IMG/VR virus record: IMGVR_UViG_3300025876_000061
Span: 1 to 35,362 of that record
Strand: one strand, 5' to 3'
Length of the DNA stretch: 35,362 bases
From: a virus
The translations under genes were made by a program, and so were the position numbers. Positions 6,844 through 13,749 of this stretch are shown here, in pieces. The stretch's first letter is position 1; the number at the start of each line of letters is the position of its first letter. The notes beneath the pieces are model-generated. The model was not told the origin of the DNA and made no database searches. It saw only the letters and a list, made by a program, of their open reading frames with translations.

Positions 6844-7125
6844 ATGAACAAAGTAACATTACACGCCTATAAATCCACGCCGTTCGGACTTGAACGGGTC
6901 AATGATCACCCTTTGACCATAGCGGAGGCAAAGGCCATGCTGCGGGCAAACCCTAGCCTTACGGTAAGAGACGCCCAGAGCGCATCTTATGAGGTCTTGC
7001 ATGACTGGCAAGATGAAGAGCCAACAGAGCAAGAACTAGCCGTTGCAAGAAACTTCTCGGCAGGCATTATCATTGCCGTCGCTGCGTCAATTGCATTGTT
7101 TATCGCTGAAATACTAACACGCTAA
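6844..7125 (+). CDS. Tail-anchored membrane protein, 93 aa
   Basis: A soluble N-terminal part (residues 1-68, with TIAEAKAMLRANPSLTVRDA) is followed by one C-terminal transmembrane segment (about residues 70-90, FSAGIIIAVAASIALFIAEI). The topology is that of a tail-anchored protein facing the cytoplasm. No family is recognised. Confidence 0.6.
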   Translation: MNKVTLHAYKSTPFGLERVNDHPLTIAEAKAMLRANPSLTVRDAQSASYEVLHDWQDEEPTEQELAVARNFSAGIIIAVAASIALFIAEILTR

Positions 7126-7136
7126 CCACTAAGAAA

Positions 7137-7349
7137 ATGACTAAAACACAAGCATACATAAGAGCATCTAAGTTTTACTTATCCGAAGAGCTCCCACCCG
7201 ATTTCGACGAACTAGACGAACAGGATGTGACAAACTTCATTCAAGACAACGCTTGGCAACCATTTGAACAGTGGGAGCCGCACGGCATCTGGGAGCTAAT
7301 AGAGGATCTCGCAAACGAATTCATTGAACTATCTAACCTAAACCACTAA
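7137..7349 (+). CDS. Hypothetical acidic protein, 70 aa
   Basis: A strongly acidic protein (SEELPPDFDELDEQDVTNF...) with many aromatic residues. Small acidic early phage proteins are often DNA mimics or enzyme inhibitors, but nothing here proves that. It starts 11 nt after the previous stop. Confidence 0.6.
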   Translation: MTKTQAYIRASKFYLSEELPPDFDELDEQDVTNFIQDNAWQPFEQWEPHGIWELIEDLANEFIELSNLNH

Positions 7350-7353
7350 GAAA

Positions 7354-7551
7354 ATGATAACAAAAATCAAGTTCAACCTACTACACCCAACACTAAACGC
7401 AATGCAACAACAGGCGGCCTATCAATTGTCAGAGATTGAAGGATGGGACGTCGAGGGCAAAAAAGCCTTTAAAGACGGCTTGACCATTCACTTGCACGAA
7501 AACGGAAATGCCCTCTGTAAGCCCTCACGTCGCCTACACGGCTTTAACTAG
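7354..7551 (+). CDS. Hypothetical protein, 65 aa
   Basis: A 65-residue protein (MITKIKFNLLHPTLNAMQQQ...) whose last codons and stop lie inside repeat copy A. It starts 4 nt after the previous stop. No family is recognised. Confidence 0.55.
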   Translation: MITKIKFNLLHPTLNAMQQQAAYQLSEIEGWDVEGKKAFKDGLTIHLHENGNALCKPSRRLHGFN

Positions 7552-7636
7552 TAAAATGGGGTCTTACCCCTCGCAAACAACTCAAAGCCCTTCTAGGGGC
7601 ATTAGAAGCCCAGCAATGGGCACTACAACAGAATAA
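7521..7636 (+). repeat. Dispersed structured repeat, copy A
   Basis: First of three related elements. It spans the end of the 65-residue gene and the following gap. It contains a GGGGT-CTT-ACCCC hairpin (about 7558-7570), the shared core CTCAAAGCCC (7581-7590), and a GCCCAGCAATGGGC hairpin (about 7608-7621). Copies B and C match it over most of its length. See the separate finding. Confidence 0.7.
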
Positions 7637-7654
7637 CACTAAAAATAAAGAGCT

Positions 7655-7798
7655 ATGACACAAGAAAACGCAAAATCAGTATTAGAATACCTAGACTCAA
7701 AGCCAACAGCCTTCGAGCGCTTCGCCGAGCAAGTCCGTAAAGACATTGCAAAGGGAAGCCTTGACCACCTGTTGGAGTTTCCGAAGGGAGGCAAATAA
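7655..7798 (+). CDS. Small hypothetical protein, 47 aa
   Basis: An ATG at 7655 opens MTQENAKSVLEYLDSKPTAF..., mostly helical, ending KGGK. The stop overlaps the next start as TAATG, which supports expression. No family is recognised. Confidence 0.55.
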   Translation: MTQENAKSVLEYLDSKPTAFERFAEQVRKDIAKGSLDHLLEFPKGGK

Positions 7799-7980
7799 TG
7801 CCCGCGCATAAAATAACATTCAGGCATTCACGCATGAAGCCAGACTTCATTTGCAGCGTCATCAAATACGCCCACACTAGAGAAGCCGCAATAAGGCTTC
7901 TGGGCAAATACTGCTCTCGCAGTGGCACTGTAATTGACAAGCGCGGCTCAGTCCTAACCCTCATTGACCATGACAAGTAG
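7798..7980 (+). CDS. Small basic hypothetical protein, 60 aa
   Basis: A basic protein (MPAHKITFRHSRMKPDFICS...) coupled by a TAATG overlap to the preceding gene and overlapping the following HNH-like gene by 11 nt. No family is recognised. Confidence 0.55.
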   Translation: MPAHKITFRHSRMKPDFICSVIKYAHTREAAIRLLGKYCSRSGTVIDKRGSVLTLIDHDK

Positions 7981-8431
7981 ACAAATAGATCCAATTACAG
8001 GAATCACGGAGGGTGCAATGCGCACGCTTTTAAAGTCCGTCCTTCGCCCCTGCTGGCGGCGCACAAGCCGTAAGACGTTTATTGCGTCCGTCCGCTATCA
8101 CTCAGAGAATCCAAAGACAGGCCGCAACTGGTTTGTTGTCGATTGCGCTGACTGCAAGCGAGTTATGGGGTGCAGTGAAAAGGAAAGGCGGCCACTGAAA
8201 AGCGGCGGCCTAAGCAAGAAGCCCCGAAGCGTCTATGAGATCGACCACGTTGACGGCATCACGCCATTGACTGACATCCGCAAGACGCTGGGGGAGCACT
8301 TCTATTCGATGATCTATGGCAAGCAGGAAGTAGTTTGCTACAGTTGCCACCAAGCTCGGTCTGCAATCCAGACAAAAGAAAGAAATAATAAGAAAAAGAG
8401 GTTGACAACAAGCCAGCAATCCAATAAATAA
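7970..8431 (+). CDS. HNH-type zinc-binding nuclease-like protein
   Basis: I place the start at the ATG at 7970 (MTSRQIDPITGITEG) rather than an upstream TTG. The 153-residue protein has CADC (about residue 60), an IDHVDG motif that supplies the HNH-type His, and a C-terminal CYSCHQA motif. The CxxC...H...CxxC-H pattern is that of a zinc-stabilised HNH nuclease or a recombination endonuclease VII-like enzyme. The C-terminus is Lys-rich and may bind DNA. It could act in junction processing, host DNA breakdown or homing. The fold is inferred from motifs only. Confidence 0.6.
   Translation: MTSRQIDPITGITEGAMRTLLKSVLRPCWRRTSRKTFIASVRYHSENPKTGRNWFVVDCADCKRVMGCSEKERRPLKSGGLSKKPRSVYEIDHVDGITPLTDIRKTLGEHFYSMIYGKQEVVCYSCHQARSAIQTKERNNKKKRLTTSQQSNK
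8402..8430 (+). promoter_or_regulatory. Possible promoter before diphosphohydrolase-like gene
   Basis: TTGACA at 8402-8407 is followed 17 nt later by TAAATA (8425-8430), a weak -10. The next start codon is at 8440, so a transcript from here would be nearly leaderless. The -35 is perfect but the -10 is poor. Confidence 0.35.
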
Positions 8432-8439
8432 TAACAACT

Positions 8440-8973
8440 ATGACAACTATACAGCAACACCTAAAGAAACTCAAACCAGCACACAGAGATGCTGCACTAA
8501 CTAACATGAAGCCAAGTGGCATGACCGAAAAAGCAAGTGACATCGGGAGCGCAATCGCGCTTGCGTTCGACTGGGAAGACACTCCAGAAGGTTACATGTT
8601 TTGGTCAGACATATGCCACGATCTCATTCGTGGCGAATACCACTTCACCGAAGAGGATAGCAAGCAACGCGCTTTGCCGACCGACTCAGCTAAGCGCAAA
8701 GAATACGTTATTTTCTCGGGATTTATCAATTACTTTCCGAACGCCATCGCTGCCGTGTCTCACTTGAGCTACAAGGGCAGCCAGCAGCATCACCCTGACC
8801 AGCCCCTTCACTGGGACAAGGACAAGTCCTCGGACGAACTAGACGCCCTCATGCGTCACATGATCGACGGTGACTGGGAGCAGGTGGCTTGGAGAGCCAT
8901 GAGTAACCTAGAGCGCAAGCTTACAGGTCACTGCCAATACGAAAAGGCCATTGACAAATCCACCAATAAATAG
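8440..8973 (+). CDS. Possible dATP/dGTP diphosphohydrolase (DUF5664-like)
   Basis: A 177-residue protein. The C-terminal half (residues 90-165) has a pattern I associate with DUF5664, the phage dATP/dGTP diphosphohydrolase family: FPNAIAAVSHLSYKGSQQHH, then DKSSDELDALMRHMIDGDWEQ. Members remove pyrophosphate from purine dNTPs, and some work in modified-base pathways. The N-terminal half is not recognised. It sits just before ERF and the ssDNA-binding gene, so a nucleotide-supply role would make sense. No purine-modification partner (such as a PurZ-like enzyme) is visible in the window. Confidence 0.5.
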   Translation: MTTIQQHLKKLKPAHRDAALTNMKPSGMTEKASDIGSAIALAFDWEDTPEGYMFWSDICHDLIRGEYHFTEEDSKQRALPTDSAKRKEYVIFSGFINYFPNAIAAVSHLSYKGSQQHHPDQPLHWDKDKSSDELDALMRHMIDGDWEQVAWRAMSNLERKLTGHCQYEKAIDKSTNK

Positions 8974-8979
8974 TATAAT
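8951..8979 (+). promoter_or_regulatory. Perfect consensus promoter before ERF gene
   Basis: TTGACA (8951-8956), 17-nt spacer, TATAAT (8974-8979). It overlaps the end of the preceding gene. The ATG of the ERF gene at 8990 lies only 10 nt past the -10, so the mRNA would have a leader of about 3-6 nt. Confidence 0.8.
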
Positions 8980-8989
8980 ACCGACCATT

Positions 8990-9541
8990 ATGACCAACAA
9001 ACTAACAGAACTACAAAACGAGCTTAAAGCTCCCAAAAACCTATTCAACAAATTCGGCAAGTATAGCTACCGAGACTGTGCCTCAATAATGGAAGCCGTA
9101 AAGCCGTTGCTCCTGAAGTATGGCCTTACACTCACGATCACCGACGAGGTTAAAGACTGCGCCTTGGGTGCTTACGTAGAGGCTTCTGCTGTTCTCACTG
9201 AGGACGGCAAGTTAATCAACGCATCGGACGCGCAAGCGGGCATCGAGAAGGCTGGGGGCATGGCACTGCCACAGGCTTTTGGCTCGGCCTCAAGCTATGC
9301 TCGGAAATATGCGCTCAACGGACTTTTTCTGATCGACGATACAAAGGACGCTGACGCGACCAACGATCACAAGACAGAGAAGAAGCCCCTAATGACAGCA
9401 AAGGACGCAGCATCTAAGCTAGAAACAGCGAAGACGGTTGACGACCTAGTAAAAGTTTGGAACAGTTTACCGATCGACCTCAAGCAGGTTGACACAGTAA
9501 TCAGTGCCAAGGACAGCCAAAAGGCTAAATTAATAAAATAA
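8990..9541 (+). CDS. erf: ERF-family single-strand annealing protein
   Basis: A 183-residue recombinase that anneals complementary single strands in phage recombination and replication repair. Family signatures visible: YSYRDCASIMEAVKPLLLKYGL near the N-terminus, then QAGIEKAGGMALPQAFGSASSYARKYAL and GLFLIDDTKDADA. The ATG at 8990 (MTNKLTELQNELKAP) is preferred to the upstream TTG at 8951, which is the -35 element. It is followed by a DUF3127-like ssDNA-binding gene, a common pairing. Confidence 0.9.
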   Translation: MTNKLTELQNELKAPKNLFNKFGKYSYRDCASIMEAVKPLLLKYGLTLTITDEVKDCALGAYVEASAVLTEDGKLINASDAQAGIEKAGGMALPQAFGSASSYARKYALNGLFLIDDTKDADATNDHKTEKKPLMTAKDAASKLETAKTVDDLVKVWNSLPIDLKQVDTVISAKDSQKAKLIK

Positions 9542-9556
9542 CTAAGGAAAATAACT

Positions 9557-9892
9557 ATGTCAGAATACAAAGAAACAGGAACAATTACTTTCATCGGGAA
9601 ACCTGAAAGTATCTCAAACGGTCAATACGCTAAGTTAGTATTTGTCATCACCAATAACAGCGGATACGAGGGCGCCGAGAAGCAATTCGCGTTCGAGATA
9701 TTCCAAGGGACAGACGGCGAGAGGATCGAGAACTTCAATAAGTATAACAAGGTCGGTAACGTGGTCGATGTCTCCTTTGACATTCGCACCAACGAGAATA
9801 ACGGACGCTGGTTTACTAGCCTCTCAGCATGGAAGGTCTTCAAGGCCGAAGGTGCTGCGGAAGTAGCAACGAGTGACGCAGCTCCGTTTTAA
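9557..9892 (+). CDS. DUF3127-like single-strand DNA-binding protein
   Basis: A 111-residue OB-fold-like protein. Recognisable pattern: YAKLVFVIT, then KQFAFEIFQ, a VVDVSFDIRTNE strand, and WFTSLSAWKVF. This matches the DUF3127 group seen in phages in place of SSB. The last residues (SDAAPF) resemble the protein-interaction tail of bacterial SSB. It probably coats ssDNA for ERF and the helicase. Confidence 0.75.
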   Translation: MSEYKETGTITFIGKPESISNGQYAKLVFVITNNSGYEGAEKQFAFEIFQGTDGERIENFNKYNKVGNVVDVSFDIRTNENNGRWFTSLSAWKVFKAEGAAEVATSDAAPF

Positions 9893-9925
9893 GCGCCAAC
9901 CGCTAGTCTGCTAATACCCTAACTC

Positions 9926-9962
9926 GCCCCTCAGTTGCCCTCACAGGTCGCTGAGGGGCTTT
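9926..9962 (+). terminator. Terminator after the recombination genes
   Basis: GCCCCTCAG (9926-9934) pairs with CTGAGGGGC (9951-9959), followed by TTTC. The downstream CTGGGCAGAAGC resembles the sequence after the terminators at 4834 and 5180. Confidence 0.7.
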
Positions 9963-10026
9963 CTGGGCAGAAGCTATAACCTAGCCCCATATTTAATCTA
10001 AACGCCCTCAGCGGCAACTCAGAGCC

Positions 10027-10293
10027 ATGATCAAAAACATTCAAGAAATTACAGCACAAGCTAACCTCACCATTTCAGAGCATCACAATATGCTCTCGGA
10101 GGCAATCAATCTGGAGCTGGTTGAACTCATGTTCCAATATGATCTACTGATGGCAGCAACGCGCAACGACAACACTTTAACCATCGAAGAGCGCAACGAG
10201 CGCATGAACGCATTTAAAACTTGCCTTAATGCTATCCTAGAGGTAGAGGACGCGCTCCAGATGCACTCGAACTCATATCACAACGGACTATAA
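10027..10293 (+). CDS. Hypothetical helical protein, 88 aa
   Basis: A helical protein (MIKNIQEITAQANLTISEHH...) with several Met and amphipathic stretches. It sits between a terminator and the replication initiator gene. No family is recognised. Confidence 0.6.
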   Translation: MIKNIQEITAQANLTISEHHNMLSEAINLELVELMFQYDLLMAATRNDNTLTIEERNERMNAFKTCLNAILEVEDALQMHSNSYHNGL

Positions 10294-10315
10294 CTCAACC
10301 AACCATAAAACAGCT

Positions 10316-10888
10316 ATGAAAGACAAATCTAATGAAGACATTCGCGGGTGGATTACCCTAAATCGCGGAATGCAGAGCCACTGGCTATGGAAAGAGAAGA
10401 GGAAATTCTCTAAGGCCGAGGCATGGCTTGATCTACTTATGTCCGCAAACCATAAGCCAAAGAAGGTTTTGGTTAAACATAAGCTAATAACCTGCGGTCG
10501 CGGAGAAACTATCCAGAGTCTTAAAACGCTCTCATCCAAGTGGGGATGGCCGCGTGAGACCGTCCGCCGCTTCTTAAAACTGTGCGAAAAAGACGAGATG
10601 ATCTGCTTCAAAAGTGAGTCAGTGACGAGCCGCATAACTATCTGTAACTACGACACTTACCAAAGTGCGGAAAATAAAGTGGGTCGCAAGCGGGTCGCAG
10701 GCGGGTCGCACTCGCACACAAACAACAATGTAGTAACAATGAAAACAAATAAAGAGGAAGATGGTTTTGTTTTTTTTGGCATTGACCTAAGAACACTTGA
10801 CCAGAAAACGCTCCAAGGAAAACAGAAGACCCTAGAGCAACTCAAGCAAGTAGCTAAACTTAAATCACAGGGACACGACATCAACTAA
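10316..10888 (+). CDS. Replication initiator-like winged-helix protein
   Basis: A 190-residue protein. The N-terminal domain matches phage replisome-organiser proteins: GWITLNRGMQSHWLWK, FSKAEAWLDLLMSANHKPKK, then a helix-turn-helix WGWPRETVRRFLKLCEKD and ITICNYDTYQ. Such proteins bind origin iterons and load the helicase. The middle of the gene carries three 11-bp iterons and an AT-rich tract, like the lambda O gene. The DnaB gene follows at once. The short C-terminal region (LKQVAKLKSQGHDIN) may contact the helicase. Confidence 0.75.
   Translation: MKDKSNEDIRGWITLNRGMQSHWLWKEKRKFSKAEAWLDLLMSANHKPKKVLVKHKLITCGRGETIQSLKTLSSKWGWPRETVRRFLKLCEKDEMICFKSESVTSRITICNYDTYQSAENKVGRKRVAGGSHSHTNNNVVTMKTNKEEDGFVFFGIDLRTLDQKTLQGKQKTLEQLKQVAKLKSQGHDIN
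10681..10780 (+). repeat. Candidate replication origin inside initiator gene
   Basis: GGGTCGCA occurs at 10681, 10692 and 10703, an exact 11-bp period of about one helical turn. A strongly AT-rich tract follows (about 10718-10780). Because 11 is not a multiple of three, the repeats fall in three different reading frames, so selection on DNA rather than on protein is likely. Confidence 0.6.
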
Positions 10889-10889
10889 T

Positions 10890-12149
10890 ATGAAAACTTC
10901 AGAATCAACACTAATCGCAACCATCATCAACGGAGGCTCTCAAGGCGTCTCAAGCCAATTACTCAGCGAAGCAGGGGAAATGGGGATCACCTCAGACTGC
11001 TTCACCGCGAATATCTGCCAAGAGGCGTGGGAGGTAATTAACAAGATTGACCGCTCTGGTCGCCAGCTTGACGAGATGGACGTGATGACCGACCTCAACA
11101 AGAGCGGCGTCACCGCAGCAGACTTCATGACACTCATGGAAGACGCAAAGACACCCCTGCATATGCAACTATACGCAAGCAAGGTGCTGGAGCAATACAA
11201 GCTGAGAATGCTGAACCGAATGAGCCGCCTAGTGCAGGAGAAGGCGTCTAACGGCGAAGACGCGTCTGAGATCATGATCGAGGTTGACCAGACGACCAGA
11301 AGGCTTTCCGAGACAGGTGCAAAGCAGAAGCCAATCTCCGAAGCCATTGACGCATTCGTTGCCGACTTCTTCGGTGACTTCGACAAGACGGCTTACATAC
11401 CAACGGGCATCAGGAGCTATGACTCATCGCTCAATCGCGGGGGATTCGGCCCCAGCCAACTGTGCGTGTTCGCCGCACGTCCAGGATGTGGAAAATCTGC
11501 AATGGCTTTAAACATTATCCACCGAGCGGCTAAAAAGGGACTGCCGATTGGTATGTTTTCGCTTGAGATGGGAACAGAGGAGCTTATGGGTCGGATGGTT
11601 AGCATGGAGTCTGGAATTGACTGGGAACGCGCTAGAGATGGCGTAGCGTCCAAGGAACAAAACGACTCAATCAAAAAGGCTATTGCCGCCGCGAAGAAGT
11701 GGCCAATCCACATCTGCGACGACGCCTTCAACCTTCCGTTGATCCTGTCGATCGCCAGAAACTGGAAGCGCAGGCACGACGTCAAGGCAATCGTCATTGA
11801 TTACTGCCAGCTTATCCGAGCTAACTCCAAGCTTCCACGGGAGCAACAGGTTGCTGAGATTAGCCGCGAGTGCAAGCTGCTTGCCAAGTCTCTGAAGATC
11901 CCCGTGATCCTTCTGGCTCAGATTAACCGAGAGTCGGAGAAGGAAAACAGAGAGCCGAGAATGTCAGACCTTCGCGAGTCTGGCGCGCTGGAGCAGGATG
12001 CGGATTCAATTACGTTCCTATTCCAGAAGTCTGATGACGACAAAACGGGGCCGATGGTTCGCTGGGTTCGCCCCAAGCAGCGAGGCGGTCAAGGTTACGA
12101 CATCGGGCAGCTAGGATTCATCCGCCAAACAGGATTAATGACCGACTAA
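10890..12149 (+). CDS. dnaB: Replicative DNA helicase, DnaB-type
   Basis: A 419-residue RecA-fold helicase that unwinds DNA ahead of the replication fork. Walker A is ARPGCGKS (196-203), Walker B is IVIDYCQLI (301-309), and the later LLAQINRESEKE and SDLRESGALEQDAD stretches are the DnaB sensor and arginine-finger region. The N-terminal domain (1-110) is the smaller helical collar. It starts one base after the initiator gene's stop, so loader and helicase are coupled. No primase gene is visible. Confidence 0.93.
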   Translation: MKTSESTLIATIINGGSQGVSSQLLSEAGEMGITSDCFTANICQEAWEVINKIDRSGRQLDEMDVMTDLNKSGVTAADFMTLMEDAKTPLHMQLYASKVLEQYKLRMLNRMSRLVQEKASNGEDASEIMIEVDQTTRRLSETGAKQKPISEAIDAFVADFFGDFDKTAYIPTGIRSYDSSLNRGGFGPSQLCVFAARPGCGKSAMALNIIHRAAKKGLPIGMFSLEMGTEELMGRMVSMESGIDWERARDGVASKEQNDSIKKAIAAAKKWPIHICDDAFNLPLILSIARNWKRRHDVKAIVIDYCQLIRANSKLPREQQVAEISRECKLLAKSLKIPVILLAQINRESEKENREPRMSDLRESGALEQDADSITFLFQKSDDDKTGPMVRWVRPKQRGGQGYDIGQLGFIRQTGLMTD

Positions 12150-12150
12150 C

Positions 12151-12369
12151 ATGAAAGTTACAAAGCTAAACGAATACGAATACACTGTTCTGGGAGACGG
12201 AACAGCGACATACACAGTTGACCTAATGGCGAATAGCCGAAAGGGAGAATGTAATTGCCCAAACTTCAAGATGAGGATTCTTCCTCAGTGGAGACGGGGT
12301 CACATTACCGATCCCTGTAAGCATATTATCCAAGCTGTTGGTTGGCTGACGTGGAAAAAAATAAACTAA
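12151..12369 (+). CDS. SWIM-type zinc-finger protein
   Basis: A 72-residue protein with CNCPNF followed after about 18 residues by DPCKHIIQ, the CxC...CxH pattern of a SWIM zinc finger, a DNA- or protein-binding module. It starts directly after the helicase stop and is probably co-translated with it. It may be an accessory to replication or recombination. Confidence 0.7.
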   Translation: MKVTKLNEYEYTVLGDGTATYTVDLMANSRKGECNCPNFKMRILPQWRRGHITDPCKHIIQAVGWLTWKKIN

Positions 12370-12374
12370 ACCCC

Positions 12375-12418
12375 TTGACACGTCGGGGCAAATATAGTAA
12401 TGTCTCGAAATCAACCAC
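12375..12418 (+). promoter_or_regulatory. Promoter-like repeat, copy 1
   Basis: TTGACA (12375-12380) is followed by GGCAAATATAGTAA (12387-12400) and CTCGAAATCAAC (12404-12415). The same block recurs at 12637. The distance from TTGACA to TATAGT is 12 nt, too short for a normal promoter, so this may be a regulator site or an unusual promoter. Confidence 0.4.
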
Positions 12419-12442
12419 AACCAACTAAACTAATAAAAAGCT

Positions 12443-12613
12443 ATGAACCAAGAAAAATACACACAAAAACTAGAGCTTATGAAACAAGCCAGAGATGCCC
12501 TCGACAACGCAATCGGAATTAATACTTCTCTGGACGGAGAGATTAAGGACTTAATGTTCGGCGTAACAGATGCCATCGAGTGGCTTAGAGAGGACTACCC
12601 AGAATATGAGTAA
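12443..12613 (+). CDS. Small hypothetical protein, 56 aa
   Basis: An ATG at 12443 begins MNQEKYTQKLELMKQARDAL..., a helical, acidic protein ending DYPEYE. It is preceded by promoter-like repeat copy 1 and an A/C-rich leader. No family is recognised. Confidence 0.55.
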   Translation: MNQEKYTQKLELMKQARDALDNAIGINTSLDGEIKDLMFGVTDAIEWLREDYPEYE

Positions 12614-12636
12614 GCCAATAATAGCAGTAATATCTA

Positions 12637-12677
12637 TTGGCAGATCAAGGCAAATATAGTAACATTCTCGAAATCAA
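12637..12677 (+). promoter_or_regulatory. Promoter-like repeat, copy 2
   Basis: TTGGCA (12637-12642), GGCAAATATAGTAA (12649-12662) and CTCGAAATCAAC (12667-12678) repeat the block at 12375 with the same 12-nt spacing. A 7-bp inverted repeat, GCCAATA/TATTGGC (12614-12620, 12635-12641), overlaps its start. Confidence 0.4.
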
Positions 12678-12693
12678 CTAACCAACCAATAAA

Positions 12694-12972
12694 ATGAACT
12701 ACAAAAAATTACTTCAAAACATATACGAGCGCCTAGACGACTATCGATCGGAGGAGTTCACCGAGTGTGACCTCGAAAGTCTCACCCTTTCACTAGAGGC
12801 TATTAACGAAGACCTCCATGACAACAGCAGTGACGACGAGTTCGAGCTTGTTCGCGACTGCGAAGGCAAGATCGGGGAAGCAGAGCGATTCTTCGAGGAC
12901 ATTTCCCGTCAAGAGCAAATTGACGAGGAGCTGGATCAACGAAGATACGAATCGGCAAGAAAATTTAACTAA
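12694..12972 (+). CDS. Acidic hypothetical protein, 92 aa
   Basis: A very acidic, helical protein (MNYKKLLQNIYERLDDYRSE...), predicted coiled coil in its second half (EGKIGEAERFFEDISRQEQI). It immediately precedes the methyltransferase locus. No family is recognised. Confidence 0.6.
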   Translation: MNYKKLLQNIYERLDDYRSEEFTECDLESLTLSLEAINEDLHDNSSDDEFELVRDCEGKIGEAERFFEDISRQEQIDEELDQRRYESARKFN

Positions 12973-12984
12973 GAAAAACCAAAC

Positions 12985-13749
12985 ATGACATGGCACACAA
13001 AAAACTCAACACATTCCACCTCTTCGCGGGGTGTGGAGGCGGCATTCTCGGTGACCTCTTACTTGGACACAATCCAATCGGAGCTTGCGAAATCGAACCC
13101 TACCCAAGGGACGTCCTCCTCGCAAGACAGCGTGATGGAATCTTGCCAAGCTTCCCCATCTGGGACGACGTGGCAACCCTCAACGGAAATCCCTGGCGCG
13201 GATCAGTTGACGTTCTTTGCGGAGGATTCCCCTGCCAAGACATCAGTGCGGCGGGAACTAGAAACGGAAGCCAGCTTGGAATTGAAGGAAAACGCTCTGG
13301 CTTGTGGAAGGAATATGCGCGACTCATTGGCGAGATGCGGCCTAAGTTCGTCTTTGCCGAAAACTCTCCGCTTCTACGCACTAGAGGACTTGCCGTTGTC
13401 ATCAAAGACCTTGCCAGCATGGGGTATGATGCAAGATGGTGTGTATTGGGAGCCGGTCAATTCGGTGGCATACACCATAGAAAACGACTTTGGGTGCTGG
13501 CTTCCAACCGTAACTTGCAGCATGAAAAACGGAGCGGCGAGAAACAGATTTTTCGGGTCGCCAACTTATCGGGCCTGTTACCCGCAGGAATGGATAAGAA
13601 CGAGCGAGAGTTGCGATTGCTACTTACACGCGGACTATGCAGATGGCCTAATCGCCTTCCCTCACAAGTGGACAGACTTAAAGCCGCTGGAAATGCACAA
13701 GTTCCTGGAGTGGCAGCAAGCGCATTCAATATTCTCTCAGAAGGACTAA
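12985..13749 (+). CDS. Overlapping ORF conserved in pattern, 254 aa
   Basis: This ATG-to-TAA frame lies 5 nt upstream of the methyltransferase frame at both ends, so the two 254-codon genes share 760 bp in different frames. By memory the product resembles a recurring set of phage and bacterial hypothetical proteins: ADQLTFFAEDSPAKTSVRRE (74-92), GRNMRDSLARCGLS (108-121), LPAWGMMQDGVYWEP (143-157), then FGCWLPT and IAFPHKWTDLKPLEMHKF near the C-terminus. A stop-free run of this length in a second frame is unlikely by chance. Function is unknown. It may be a true overprinted gene, or an ORF kept open by constraint on the methyltransferase codons. Confidence 0.5.
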   Translation: MTWHTKNSTHSTSSRGVEAAFSVTSYLDTIQSELAKSNPTQGTSSSQDSVMESCQASPSGTTWQPSTEIPGADQLTFFAEDSPAKTSVRRELETEASLELKENALACGRNMRDSLARCGLSSSLPKTLRFYALEDLPLSSKTLPAWGMMQDGVYWEPVNSVAYTIENDFGCWLPTVTCSMKNGAARNRFFGSPTYRACYPQEWIRTSESCDCYLHADYADGLIAFPHKWTDLKPLEMHKFLEWQQAHSIFSQKD

